Positions 18,557-30,352 are shown, numbered from the stretch's first letter. The stretch: 64,000 bases of DNA from Ceratopteris richardii (GCA_020310875.1 CM035433.1:105903258-105967257); one strand, 5' to 3'. The notes: generated by a model from the letters alone, not told the origin. Made by a program: numbers and translations.

Positions 18557-19017
18557 TGTTGGCATACAAAGCAACAAAGGAGTCATGCACAATACGGCAA
18601 CAAGGCCAGATCATTTTTTCCCATAGATTATGTACAACCCAAGTGATTTTAATCACTACACAAACATTGTAAATCCCGTTTTTGGTAGATTAGACTCCAT
18701 TTTGTGCAAGCCGAGGAGTCCTCGAGCTTGAGGAGTATTAGAAGTACCATCATACCAAATTTCATAAGTTTTAGACTTCGTTTGAGCCCTCAAATAAGCC
18801 CTGGAACCTAATTTTTAACTAGGCCGGACACTAGGTCTGGACAGGGCCAAAAGCTAGTCAAAAACTATAAAAAGAGCTAGAGAGCTCATTTTTGGGTTAG
18901 ATTGTAATTGAAACGAACTTGTAAGAGCTTTTGAAAGTAATCTAAAGAACTCCATTGATTCTCTCTCTTTGTCTTGCCGTATTGTGCATGACTCCTTTGT
19001 TGCTTTGTATGCCAACA
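18557..19017 (+). repeat. Element A 3' LTR (461 bp, aberrant right end)
   Basis: Starts TGTTGGCATAC after the polypurine tract and follows the 5' LTR closely to 18980 (TATA box at 18866-18874). It then departs: the last 44 bp (18974-19017) are the exact reverse complement of the LTR's first 44 bp (1949-1992). The roughly 150 bp of U5 present in the 5' LTR are missing. The end ..CCAACA is followed directly by TSD TTTTC, so this structure was what integrated. Confidence 0.93.
18974..19017 (-). repeat. Inverted copy of the LTR start at the 3' end of element A
   Basis: A perfect 44-bp inverted repeat of 1949-1992 (and of 18557-18600). The switch point lies in a 7-bp microhomology, TTGCCGT, shared by the normal LTR at 2365-2371 and the inverted U3 end. 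Confidence 0.95.
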
Positions 19018-22000
19018 TTTTCACTTCGTCATCTACCTCCTTCCTTGCCTCCTTGACTTCCCACTGATTGATCAATTTTTCCTTTAGATGTGGTTTTACC
19101 TTTAACAGTTCTTCGAATGTTAAGGTACATGGGATTTTCACTTCTCTAAGGCGTTGTATGATTTCCGATGTTTGAACTGATGGATTCGTTTCCCGTCTTT
19201 GTATTGATGGAATGCGATACAATTCTGAGTTGTGCTCGTATTCCCCGGTGTAATTAGGTAGCTCCTTTACATCGTCTTCGGCTTCTTTGTCACTTGCATC
19301 CATTGGAAAAATTTCTTCTGAATTAAGTTCAGGTATTGAATCCTCTATTTCGTTTTCTGCTTTCAGTTCTTCAAAGGGCGGCTCCATTCCCTCTACTTTT
19401 TTCCACTTGTCCTCTTGAACTCTCGCCCATAAATCCTTAGTCCAGTCTCCTTCTGTTTCAGGGACTATGGATCCTTCCTTTCTTTCAACACCAATTTCAT
19501 TATCCAGAGGTCTACTTACGTTATGCTTTTCCGGATTGTTTAGACACTCTTGGAATTTTTCCTCGCAAATTCGGTTGTTTGGTAAAGGTGATGCGGGTTT
19601 TTCTAAAGTTTGTTGGGCAACTTCTATTAATTTTTTGCAGATTTCCAATCTTTCTTTCTCTAAGTCGCCTCTAGGATATTCTCTCTCATGTTGTTCTATG
19701 ATAGGGCCTGCTTTGATTCTCGCTTTGTATGCCTGAATCCACATCGCTAAATCTTCAGGCATTGTGTCTGCTAATACCGATCCTACCTCCTTCTTTTCTT
19801 CCTCCATTTTCTTTCCTTCTTCCACTCGTGCTTCTTCTGTTGAATTGTGTTTACTCTTTTCATTTTCTTTCTTTTGCAACGATTTCTTTTCTTTTATCCT
19901 GTCTCTCCTTTGCTTCCATTTTTGGGATCGTTTACTGGTGGTACTTTTTTCTGGTTCTTCTGAGTCCTCTACTCTATGAGGGATGGGTGTATTTCCCTCT
20001 TTGTCACTTTGATTATTTCCTGCGGTTTTATCAGGGTCTTCTCTAGCCCTTGCTCTTGTTATGGCTTTTAAAGGTATAGTGTACTCTTTATCACTCCCTG
20101 ACGATTCAATTACCTCGATCACATTAATCTGTACGTTAGATGTGACTTTGTTTGGGTTCTTAGGACAATCTCTGAAAAGATGTTCCTTTCCACAATCGCT
20201 ACAGTAACCTTCCCAAATTCGTTGTGGTGGTGGCGGGTTTGGTAATGTACATTCTCTGATATAGTGGTCACCTCCACATCTGTAGCATGGTCCTCTAGGT
20301 ACAGGTGGTCTATTCATTGGTCGAGGTGGCATGGTTGCTCTAGGAGCAGTGTACATTAATGGTACATAATCTTGCTCATAGTTACATGAACTCTCCGGCG
20401 TCTCCATGCCATAAGCATATGGGTCGTATTGTTGTCCATATTCCATTGTTGAGTTCTCATAACCTGGGTATGTTCCTTGACTAGGTTCATAAAATGAGTC
20501 ATATGGTTCACTACTAGTCAACGGTGTTGCTGGCACTATGGCCCTTTCTAAGTTTTCCTCTGGCTGCGCTATCTTAACTGGGACAACGTTCTGAGGGTGG
20601 GGCGGTTGTTGTCCTAGCACTGGTTGAGGCTGTGTATATCCTTGGTATGTGTATGGTCGTACTATTGGTGCCTGCGGCTGATATGAGGGATATCTGAAGG
20701 CTTCTCCTCCTTGCTGGTTCTGCGGATATCCATATGGTCTCACATAAGGCTGGGTGGGTCTGGTCTGCCTATTGTAAGGGCAGTTCTCTGTGCTATGATT
20801 TGTGTATCTCTGCTCTATGCTGCAATACTGTAGTGGCCCTGGGACAGAGGGTCTATGAGGAGCATAGGCAGGTGGTGGGACTACTCCCCTAGTACACAAG
20901 TGAGAAGGATGATCCCCTCCGCACTGCATACATCTTCTAAGCATAGGCGTTCTCATAGGATTGGTGGGATAATTCCTCTGTCCTTGCATATTCAGTTTTT
21001 TTGCTAGCAAGTCAGCAATTTCCTCGATGTTGTTTTTAGGGTTTGATGTGCTGTTTGATGACTCTTCACTTTTCACACTTCCTTGGGGTATTTTCAAGTC
21101 TCCTGCAAGGTTATCCTCTAGGTCTATACATTCCTTCATACACTCTTGCAGAGTTTGAACTCTCTTCACGTACACTAATGACCTCAAGGTTCCATTCAAT
21201 AGTCCCTCTAAGAACAAAGATACCATCTTGTTTTGTGTTGGTCTCTCCTCTACGGGGCATCTATCCACATACTGCTTGAATCTCCTGGCAGCCAATCTGA
21301 CTGACTCAGTTGGAGCTTGTTTGAAGCTGTGGATTAATGACGAAGAATTGTTCTTGATTCCAGACTTGGTAAATTCTTCAATCATTTCTTGATACACTTG
21401 ATCCATGTTCTGAAAGGTATTTGGATCCAATGGCTGAAACCAGGCCAATGCCGTGTCTGACAAGGTAAGGCCAAAGGATTCATATTGAATCATGAAGTCA
21501 TCTACCTGCTCGGCTCTAACTACTTGTTTAAATTCTGCTATATGATTATAGGGTTCGCTCGAGCCATCATAATGATTTCTCATGCATTTGGCCACTTGGA
21601 TCGGTCTTAGTCTCCTTCCTACTTCAGGCTGTCTCGGCATTACAGGGTAATTTGGTCTTCCTATTGGTATGCCTGGTCCTCGTACTACCTGTGGTCTGAC
21701 TGGAGCATGAATTCCTTGTCTTGGGTCCATAGCTGGTTGTGGCCGGTAATTAGGATTAGTGGCAGGTATTGCAAATTGCACATGGGGTCTGATGGGGATC
21801 TGGGTTTGTTGAGTTTGTTGTGTTTGTCCCGAATGTTGACTTGAGTCATATTGAGAAGTTCCATGTGGGTTCCGTGAAGTGGTTGCTTGGTCCCTTGGGG
21901 GGAACACAGGAATATTCTGATATTTCAGCTCCGCTCTCTCTAATTCAGTGACTGGCCAATATCTTCTGTGGTCTTTGTCCAAATATGTGATGATGGTGGG

Positions 22001-22642
22001 AAATTCAGGATCTTGTAACTCATAGATGGTAACTGGATTAGGAGCAGCTTCCCAAATAGAAGAATGGGTTCTGAGCAGGTGCTCCATCCCGTTGATCAAA
22101 TACACGTCTATTAGAGTGTCATCCTGGGGAACTAAGTCTCCTCTCCAAAGTTTAGTGATTGTTGATCTTCCTCTAGGTGTAGTCACTTGTACTTCAGTTT
22201 CATGTCCATTTAAGCTTGAAGTATTATTCTCCTCACCACGCTCATTAACGATTTCAGGATGTTCTGTGACCATGTATTGAATGTCTCGTTTATCCATGTA
22301 CAGTCCTCCTATGTACTTGACTGCTGGTCTTGGCACTATGTAGGCCTCTGAAGCCTTCCTTAGTCTGGCCACTGATCTGTTTAGACCATCCAGATAGATA
22401 GGGATCTCATTGTGGTTAGTGCTCACATATTCTAAGGAAGTTCTGTATTCGCCCTCAATGATGGACATCTGGCCAATCATGGGCACAGTGTTTTGCATAT
22501 CCTCGGAAGCCATGGGGATTTCTCCTTCTGACTCACTGGAGGTCTCAGAATAGTGTGATCGGTTACTTGGTTCGGCAACACTCCCTACGGAAGAAATTAC
22601 ACTTCTTCGGCTTCCTAGGGTTCTTCCTGATCTCAAGTTCAT
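19018..22642 (-). CDS. Element B Gag, N-terminal part of Gag-Pol (interrupted by element A)
   Basis: An open minus-strand frame from ATG at 22642 (MNLRSGRTLG), reaching the element A junction at 19018; frame beyond that is LTR sequence. It shares its layout with A: an N-terminal region, a gag core (RPIQVAKCMRNHYDGS onward, about 22-21.2 kb), a Pro/Gln-rich stretch and zinc knuckles CMQCGGDHPSHLC, CYRCGGDHYIREC and CSDCGKEHLFRDC, all CX2CX3HX4C. A Lys/Glu-rich linker leads to the protease, which continues at 1948. Gag binds the genomic RNA and forms the particle. No stop or frameshift before the insertion; similarity to A is strong at motifs and weak in linkers. Confidence 0.92.
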
Positions 22643-24129
22643 TCACTTAAGAGCTCTAATCAAATCTTGTCCACCTTTAGTCTCTAGAGTTCTAAGTTAT
22701 GGCTCAGAAGTCTAGGAAAACTTAGGCTGGAATGTGACTGAAAGAAAATTTCAAGTCACGATACTTGACTCTCACGACCTCTGAGAAAACGATCGCTGAC
22801 AGACGATACTTGGGTGAAACGATCGCTGGAAAACGACCTTTCCCCAAACGATCTCTGACTGGGAACGATACACGACCTCTCAACAAAACGATCTGCGACC
22901 TCTGACCCAAAACGACCGCTCACAAACGATACTTCAACAAAAACGATCGCTGGAAATCGACACTTGGATCTAACGATACTTGATCAAAACGATCGCTGGA
23001 AAACGATCTTTGACAAAACGATCGCTGCCAAACGATCTCTGGCAAAAAGCGATACACGACCGACGATCTCTGAGAGAAACGATCGGTGATACTTCGTTGA
23101 AACGATACACGATCTCTCACTCAACGATACACGATACTCGGATAGAAACGATCTACGACCTTCACTGGAAACGATCGACGATACCTATCTGAAACGATAC
23201 CGACCTTTGACAAGTGTCGCGATCTCTGGATCACGATACTTGGCAAGCGATACACGACCGACGACCTTTGATCAAAAACGATCTCTAGCGAAACGATCTA
23301 CGACCGCTATCAGAACGATCTCTAGTGAAACGATCTCTAGCGAAACGATCGACGACCTCTGTCTGAAAACGATCTACGATCTCTATCTGAAACGATCTAC
23401 GATATCTCACAAAACGATCGACGACCGCTGGGAAATATCGCGATACTCAACCGCAGGAGTAAAACGATACTCGACCGCAGGAGCAAAGCGATACTTGACC
23501 CTTTTTCAAATTTTTGTGTTGTTTTTTGAGGTTTGGATGTTTCCCCCTTTCTCTCCTAGGTTCTCTCTCTTACCCTCACCCACTGTATCAATCATCCAAG
23601 GACTTTTAACCCCCTGAAAACCCAAACGACACTCAGCGCAGGTCGTTTTTCCTTTTCCTAAATTGAAATGCTGGAAATTTCTGAGCAAATAGGTAGTTTA
23701 GTTTACCTTGGAAGCACCCATGATCACTTGGTCTAACTCTCTTGCACTGAACTATCCCTTTTTGCTTGCTCTTCCTCGAAACGACCGCTGGGCTCAAACG
23801 ATACTCGACACAGCTCTCCACGATACTTGTTCAACAAGTAACTTGAAAATGAAGAATTTTTTGACTTTTATACTTGGGAATTCCTAACTTACTGAAAAAT
23901 GAAAATTCTTGAACAAACCTAAAGCCTACTCTACTCTCCACTCACTCCTATTTTACTTCTTCTACTCACTCCCCTAATCTATCAACTTACTACACACACT
24001 CCAAGAATGAGAAGTAGCAAGTGCGGTTAAAATTGACTTACCAAAGAAGAGAAAATTTCCGCTCCTCCAAGTTCTTCAAAGCAAAAAGCTACTTACCATC
24101 ACGCGAATGCCTCGGTTTGATTCGTCACT
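22643..24129 (-). other. Element B untranslated leader with CGAT-type repeats
   Basis: About 1.5 kb with no coding content. From about 22755 to 23490, and again near 23780-23830, it is packed with short variants such as AACGATCGCTG, CGATACTTG, CGATCTCTG and CGATCTACGAC, at irregular 10-25 bp spacing. The core CGATCG is palindromic. The splice donor candidate is at 24092-24100. The same AAACGATACTTG word also occurs inside the LTR near 24386. Confidence 0.85.
24092..24100 (-). promoter_or_regulatory. Candidate major splice donor of element B
   Basis: On the minus strand GTGATG|GTAAGTAGC, with the intron starting at 24096. It is in the same position and context as the donor of element A, about 30 bases past the PBS. 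Confidence 0.55.
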
Positions 24130-24146
24130 CCCCGGCAACGGCGCCA
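24130..24146 (-). promoter_or_regulatory. Primer binding site, tRNA-Asp (element B)
   Basis: CCCCGGCAACGGCGCCA on the plus strand, identical in complement to the PBS of element A, five bases from the LTR. Confidence 0.93.
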
Positions 24147-24151
24147 AAAAG

Positions 24152-25045
24152 TGTGTTGTCCTAAGCTTCAACTTAGGGACTTGCGGAGAAAGAGACTGTA
24201 CCTCAATCCCCTCACAAGTGCATATAGTGGGGATACACGCTTTTAATTTATCAATCCGAAGAGTATACTAACCTAGCCGAGTGTATGAAGACATGCAAAT
24301 GCGTAATGGTCAATGCAAAAGTATTACTCAAAAGTGAAAATGAGGAAAACACTTATCCTAACAAGCTTCAACTGTAGGTCAAGACGAAACGATACTTGGT
24401 GCAGCAGCCGTCAGTATTTTGGACTTTTCTCCTAGCTCCGAGCTCCAAACATAGCGAATAGCATATGCGTTTCGAAGCTCTCGAGAAGACGCATCCAATG
24501 GCAGTGGTTTCACGCAATTCCGACACTCCTACTTCAAGTTATGACAGAAATACTGAGTCGTGGGAATACTTTCCTACACTTCAGCACTTCCTACACCTCA
24601 CACACACCTCTCCTACAGCCAAGAAACACTCTCAAGGATAGATCACACTCACAAGCACTCTTTCCAAGCAATACACATGCATACAAGCTCACGAAGAAGA
24701 AGATGAAGAGGGAAGAAGACACAAATTCGAATTTCTGTGCTCTCTATTCTCACAATGGCAAAAAGTTCTTTACAAAGAGTCACATTTGACTTATATACTA
24801 GTGCCCTAAAAATGGTCCTTTCACACAAGTGACCGGCACTTTATTCACTAAGAGCTAATTTCCTACTATTTTACATGGATAAGCTTCTATTCTTCTATGG
24901 GAATGCATCTAGAGGACTCCTCTAGTGCCTTTACAAGGGAAATATATTACAGAAATGAATATGTTACAAAAATATCTGGTCCAAATCGGAAAAATTTTGG
25001 GGCCCCTCTTTTTCTCTGCTTTGTGCGCTCTTTGGCTCTGCAACA
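24152..25045 (-). repeat. Element B 5' LTR (about 894 bp)
   Basis: On the minus strand it begins TGTTGCAGAGCC and ends ..GGACAACACA next to the PBS spacer. A TATA box, TATATAAG, reads on the minus strand at 24797-24790. The left boundary could be 24154 (TGTTG..CAACA symmetry). There is no partner LTR in the window. Confidence 0.8.
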
Positions 25046-26230
25046 GGGGTGGATCAGGTTATAAGGAGGTGTGTACCAGATTTTGAACAACCAGCTGTCT
25101 TACAGGAAGCACATTCAGGTTTAGCAGGAGGTCATTTGTCAGGGGATATTATAGGCAAGAAGATGTTACAAGCTGGGTTGTGGTGGCCGACGGTTTTAAA
25201 GGATGCACATAAGTATGCTAAAGGATGTGTGATTTGCCAAAGGTTAGGCCAACCTAATAATTCCGATCGGATGATTGATCATCCGGTATTACCACTGGAT
25301 CCCTTCCAAAAATGGGGCATGGATTTTGTGGGGCCTATTAAACCTACCACTCAGCGGGGTAATAGATATATATTGGTGGCAACCGACTATTGTACGAAAT
25401 GGGTGGAAGCAGTGGCATTGAAGGATAATAAGGCAGCAAGTGTGGCAAAATTTCTTTATCATAATATTATGACCAGGTTTGGGTGTCTGATTGAGTTGGT
25501 GAGTGACAAAGGTACTCATTTCCAAAATGAGGTGATTTCAGAGTTAACAAGGATTCATTTAATCCTGCATAAAAAGAATACAGCCTATCATCCTCAAGTG
25601 AATGGGCAGACAGAAAGTACGAATAAAACTTTAATGAGTATTCTTAAAAAGTTAGTGCATGAAAATAAAAAAAATTGGGATTTGTTTCTTGACTCAGCTT
25701 TGTGGTAATTCAGAACAGCATTTAAAGTGACAACAGGAATGACACCTTTCCGATTGGTGTATGGATTGGAGGCAAAGTACCTATGGAGTTTGTAGTTCCA
25801 AGTTTGCGGATTACGGCAGAGAAGATGTCACCTGAGTTATCGGTTAAACACAGGAGTAAATATCTTTTACAGATTGAGGAGGATCGTTTGATAAGTGCAT
25901 ATATTACTGAGGTGATTCAAAGGCGGAGACAAGCTTGGGTAAATCAGAATGTGAAGTTTAAGTTATTTAAAGAAGGCGATTGGGTGATGGTGTATAATTC
26001 TAAGCTGGGACCCCATCCAGGAAAGCTTACATTGAGATACAGGGGCCCATATCAGATTGTACAGGATTTGGGTCAAGGCACTTTTCGAGTGGCAGATGTA
26101 TTTGGCACATGGATGGACAAGCCAATAAATGGATTTAGGCTGAAATTATTTCAAGGGAAGCCGCCACATTTGGATTGGTTATCTGCTAATGTTGTGCAAG
26201 TCGTTCATAATCCAGACTATCACCTCAGCA
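25046..26230 (+). pseudogene. Element C integrase (broken Ty3 fragment)
   Basis: Starts abruptly at the element B LTR inside the integrase zinc-binding domain (RRCVP.. then H, H, C, C with WWPT). The integrase core follows: WGMDFVGP, VSDKGTHF and HPQVNGQTEST carry D, D and E. An in-frame TAA at 25706-25708 replaces the residue after the final Trp of the 219-codon open stretch. A second break, by loss of frame near 25772-25782, precedes the C-terminal part (from 25783), which shows the GPY-like RYRGPYQI and KPINGFRLKLF motifs. The N-terminal pol and gag lie on the other side of elements B and A, outside the window. Enzymatically dead. Confidence 0.9.
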
Positions 26231-26901
26231 ATGTTTGTGATCATCGCAGTAAAAGAGTTTATTTCTCTACATTTTTATATGTGGTAAAGTGTTTTTTGGC
26301 CTCGTGTTGGTTCAAAACTACATTAAGTAAGTTTTTACGATTACAATGGAGACTTTGTCTACAGTTGCAGTTCAACAGTGTGCTAGGGGTTAGCCCAAGG
26401 CCAAAGATTGATAAGGAAGCGTTATTGGATCAGGGTGCACATACTAAGGGATATTCCGGGTCTGCAAATAATGAGGTGTTGGAAATAACTATACTACGTC
26501 TTACGAGTCAGCAGACCTATAAGGAGCAGATGCATCAAGGGGAATATGAAAAGAAAGCTAGTATTCAATCAACTATTATCTTGCAAAATACAATTTATCA
26601 AAATCGTGTAGTTGGAAGTTTTTGCACTATACAAGGCAGTATTGAAAAATTTAAATATCAATTTTGTATTATTGAAGTGCGCATGAGTTTTCATCTCCAT
26701 GATTTTTCAAGCACGTGTAGAAGATTTGTTAAGTGGATTATTGAAATGCGGGGCAACCGACTGTTGATGATTTTTATGGTAATCCATACTACAATATTAT
26801 TGTGTCGCATGAAGTGTTACGTGGGTAAGTACGTCCATCATTGCAGTCAGTGGCAGTTCAAGCATTCGCACTTGTGGAACGGGTACTTTCAGTCCTACTT
26901 T
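26230..26901 (+). other. Element C spacer between integrase and post-pol ORF
   Basis: About 670 bp in an open frame that happens to be continuous with integrase, but without recognisable domains. It has no DSG-type protease motif, so the second protease of element A has no visible counterpart here. It ends in a possible splice acceptor (TACTTTCAG, AG at 26891-26892) before the ATG at 26902. Confidence 0.5.
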
Positions 26902-28852
26902 ATGGCTCCCAAGATAATATCTCTTCCTGCGTCTTCTGTGTTGGTGCCTGAATCAGGAGTCATGCGGGGACGTATGAGAAAGAGAGAAGTTGTAGTGCGG
27001 AAGGAAGAAACCACAATGGAGGAAAGTAATAGTTTGTTACAGGAGGATGAAGATGAAATATCGACGCCATTCGCAACGACTAAGTTTGTGCAAACTCTTA
27101 TGGAACCATTTACAGACTTTAAAGTGGAAGTTGATACACAGTCCGCTCTGAATGAGAATTGGCTCAGAAGGATTGGGTTATTTCAGTTCGCTACGTTGCC
27201 ATGGGCGAGATGGAGATGCAATTATTACGCAAAGAGTCAGTTGGAAATTATTCGGAAAACGAAGGGTCAGTTAGCACTTCAGGTAAAATTTTCACCGAAA
27301 CTAGTTGCAGAATTATTTTAGTTGCCTATGTACGATGATGTAGTCATTCCAAAGTGTTCGGAGGAGGCCTTGAAGAAAGATTTTGGACCCAGAGAAGGGG
27401 GACGGCAGTATTACATGATGAAGAACGCAGGTTATGTTCGAAGGGAGAAGTTAAAATGGTATTTGGAAAGGTTGTGTTTTATTATCAAATATGATTATAT
27501 GTCCAAAGAAAATTTTGCACCTTTGGCTTATGCAGAGGCAGGTGGAAAAGTAAGTTGGGCTCATTGGTTGTATGATCACCTGCATAGTGAGATATTTGTT
27601 GGGGATAGGCATAAAACGCAATCAAATAGTAGGCTGTCAGCATATTTAGCTGCATTATTTGAGTTCCTGCAGCTAGTCGATGGTCAGAAGTTAGTATGGC
27701 CAAAGGAGATAAATCTTCATGGTCATGAGTTGATGAGTCGAGAGCAGGAAGAGCTAGCAGTGAAAGAGGTAATGGATAGACCTTCAGAGACATGTGAGGA
27801 TCTTCTCCGCGCAGGTTATACTGTGCAAGAGCTGTGCAGATGATTCAACCTGATGTACGAAAAGCAAGGATAGAGGAGGATATTTTGTTGCAAGTGGCAG
27901 ATGGTGTTGAGCATCCGAAAGTACTCGGAACTGTTTTTAAGTTGTCTAAAAAGAGAAGGTTGGAGGAACAGCTGCAAGCAGTAGGGGAGAAAATATCAAC
28001 GAATGTTATGCACCGATCAATTAACACTACAAATTATGATGTACCAGGAATGAAGAAGAGGTTACAGGAAATTTTTGATTTTTTAGTTTTGCAAGAGGAA
28101 AAATTGTCTCGGCACGAGCAGACAAAAGTACTTATTAATGTGGATGATTATCAGAGTTACAGAAGCAGGCTAAAACACTTCAGGAAGCGTTGGATAAGAA
28201 GGTACAATTATTGGAGAAATTGCAAAAGGACAAGATGCAATATGTGATAGAGTTGTCTAGTATAAAGTGGTCTATGCATGAATTTGAAGAATGGCAGAGG
28301 TCTGTGCAAGAACAAATTCAAAAAGAAATGATGGATTTTTCAGTACTTAATGCTACTTTGCAGAAGGAACAAGTGGTTCTTCATTCGAGAATGCAAGTTT
28401 TGCAGGAGTTGGAAAAGCAGATGTTAAAAGATGAAGATGTGGAGTTAGATGTTATATTAATGACAGGGTCGGATATAGGATTATTGAAGCAGCAACTGCA
28501 TAAGTATGTTCAGGACATTTGGAATGTTTTCCAAAGTCGTTGGCTCAGTATGTTTAAGCTTCAGTATGAACAAGTGCAGACATGCTTTGTGTCAAAGTAT
28601 GAAAAAGATTTAGTATGTGTTATTACAAAGCAAGAGAAGCAAATTGAAGAACAGGCACAAATAATTAAGGAATTGCAGGAACAATTGTTGCAGAGGAAGC
28701 TAGAAGAAAAGGTGGATATATTAACTGAGAAGCAGCTGTTTATTATTGATGCAGATTTTCAGGGAAAGCAAGATTGTGTAGAGGAGGATGTCAATAGTTT
28801 GCAGAATCGGAAGATTGAAGCGGAAGAAATGCATATTTCCAAACAGTCATAG
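26902..28852 (+). pseudogene. Element C post-pol ORF (decayed, coiled-coil protein)
   Basis: Begins MAPKIISLPASS after a possible splice acceptor and runs open to a TAG at 27319-27321. The next segment (27322-27843) is in the same frame directly after the stop and has a Trp/Tyr-rich globular-looking stretch. Two further segments (27834-28247 and 28190-28852) follow after frame changes; the last is strongly heptad, rich in Gln, Glu, Lys and Leu. The order of globular part then coiled coil, and the place after integrase, match the post-pol ORF of element A, though residue similarity is weak by eye. One stop and at least two frameshifts make it non-functional. Confidence 0.7.
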
Positions 28853-29603
28853 GAAATTATTTTATATGATCAAGGGATTGCTGAATTCGAGTCTAATTTT
28901 TGACAGAATTACCCACCCAGTTGTGCCAGGTGTTGAAGGCAGGGAAATCTAGAAAATGAATGATTAATTTGAATTCAGAAAAGATGGTTAAACGTAGATA
29001 TTATCTAGTTAGATATATCTTTTTGGTGTATTGGATTTTAATAAAAAAAAGAAGAGACGGTTATGTCGAGGTCGCAGGGACAGGTTGTAAGGGAGAAGAT
29101 GTTACAAAAGAGGGAGCATGACAACTGTAAAGAAGGAGATTTCTCAACAGAGATTATGAGGATAGTGAACAGGGTATACAGGAATCATTGCGCAACCTGT
29201 GAGTAGTGTGGTGATGCAGTGTGTTCCAAAGATACATATGTAAATCAAATACGTATAATTTCCGCAACAGTGGTGCTGAGTCATATTCTAAACAGAAATT
29301 TTTAGACAGAAATTTCTTGTTTGTAATTTCCATCTTTCGTGAAGTTTAATGAGGAAATTCTAGTCTTCTGCACTGAGAAGCACATTGAATCTATGTGTAA
29401 GCGTGAGACTCTGTTAACTTCTAAAAATATATCGTCTGATAAGGTTGAGAAATTTTGATTCAGTAGGAGTGTAAAGAAATGAAAAATTGTGATATAATAT
29501 CCAACATGCTATGGTAGAATCTCTGTGGATAAGGATCAGTGCAAGATAAACAAGTAATTTCATATATTCTTTCTTTGATGTTGCGTTGAACCTTTGAACC
29601 CTC
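28853..29603 (+). other. Non-coding, probably element C 3' region
   Basis: No gene. A purine tract (AAAAGAGGGAGCA, about 29106-29118) before TGACAACTG is a possible polypurine tract/LTR boundary of element C, but no second LTR exists in the window to test it. Confidence 0.3.
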
Positions 29604-30290
29604 AACAATGTGTCTATGTGTGTATGTGTGTGTGTAAATGTGTGTGTATGTGTCTATGTGCATATATATGTGTGTGTGTATGCATGTGTATGTGTGTGTA
29701 AATTTGTATGTGTATGTGTGTGTGTATATGTGTGTGTGTATGTGTGTGTGTGTGTCTATGTGTGTGTATCTATGTGTGTATGTGTGTGTTTCTATGTGTA
29801 TATGTGTGTGTTTCTATGTGTGTATATGTGTATCTATGCGTGTATACATGTGTGTGTAAATCTGTGTGTGTATTTGTGTGTGTCTCTATGTGTGTATGTG
29901 TGTGTGTGTCTATGTGTGTGTCTATGTGTGGGTGTGTCTATGTGTGTATGTGTGTGTCTATGTGAATGTGTGTGTGTCTATGTTTGTGTGTGTGTCTATG
30001 TGTGTATGTGTGTGTGAATGTGTGTGTATGTGTCTATGTGCATATATATATGTGTGTGTGTATGCATGTGTATGTGTGTGTATGTGTCTATGTGTGTATG
30101 TGTGTGTATGTGTGTGTATGTGTGTGTGTGTATGTGCGTGTGTGTCTATGTGTATCTATGTGTGTATGTGTGTGTTTCTATGTGTATATGTGTGTGTCTC
30201 TATGTGTGTATATGTGTGTGTATGCATGTGTACATTTGTGTGTAAATCTGTGTGTGTATGTGTGTGTATGTGTGTGTGTGAGCATACCTT
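29604..30290 (+). repeat. TG-rich microsatellite (TATGTGTG-type), about 690 bp
   Basis: Long imperfect array of TG with interspersed TATG, TCTATG and CATATATATG. The open frames in it translate only to Cys/Val/Tyr repeats and are not genes. Confidence 0.97.
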
Positions 30291-30318
30291 TGTGCTTCCT
30301 TGAGATTGTCTGCACGTG

Positions 30319-30352
30319 TAGCTCTCTCTCTCTCTCCCTCTCTCTCTCTCTT

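Larger units (their letters stand above)
1949..19017 (+). mobile_element. Element A: large Ty3/gypsy LTR retrotransposon, about 17.1 kb, young
   Basis: Complete element with 5' LTR (1949-about 2518), tRNA-Asp PBS (2524-2540), about 1.9 kb leader with a minisatellite, gag-pol ORF (4461-14087), post-pol ORF (14292-18545), polypurine tract and a 3' LTR (18557-19017). A perfect 5-bp target duplication TTTTC flanks it (1944-1948 and 19018-19022). Over the roughly 417 bp that the LTRs share I see only one substitution and one 1-bp indel, so the insertion is recent. Both large ORFs are open. PBS type, large size and an extra 3' ORF resemble the Athila/Tat side of plant Ty3 elements; exact lineage would need an RT phylogeny. 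The 3' LTR end is aberrant (see findings). Confidence 0.95.
19018..25045 (-). mobile_element. Element B: Ty3/gypsy LTR retrotransposon, 5' part (rest at 1-1948 and beyond)
   Basis: Minus-strand element: 5' LTR 24152-25045, tRNA-Asp PBS 24130-24146, leader about 24129-22643, gag 22642-19018, then element A, then pol at 1948-1. It interrupts an integrase frame of element C at 25046. The other LTR and target duplication lie left of the window, so the TSD (expected GGGGT or similar) cannot be checked. Confidence 0.9.

Noticed and set aside
18854-19017. C-terminal extension of the element B gag frame into element A
   Set aside because: The frame merely runs on into the 3' LTR of A on its antisense strand; the true continuation of B is at 1948-1.
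22980-23617. Open frames of 70-136 codons with Lys/Arg/Ser/Thr repeats
   Set aside because: Produced by the CGAT-type repeats of the element B leader; no protein character.
24541-24789. 82-codon open frame
   Set aside because: Lies within the element B LTR on its antisense strand.
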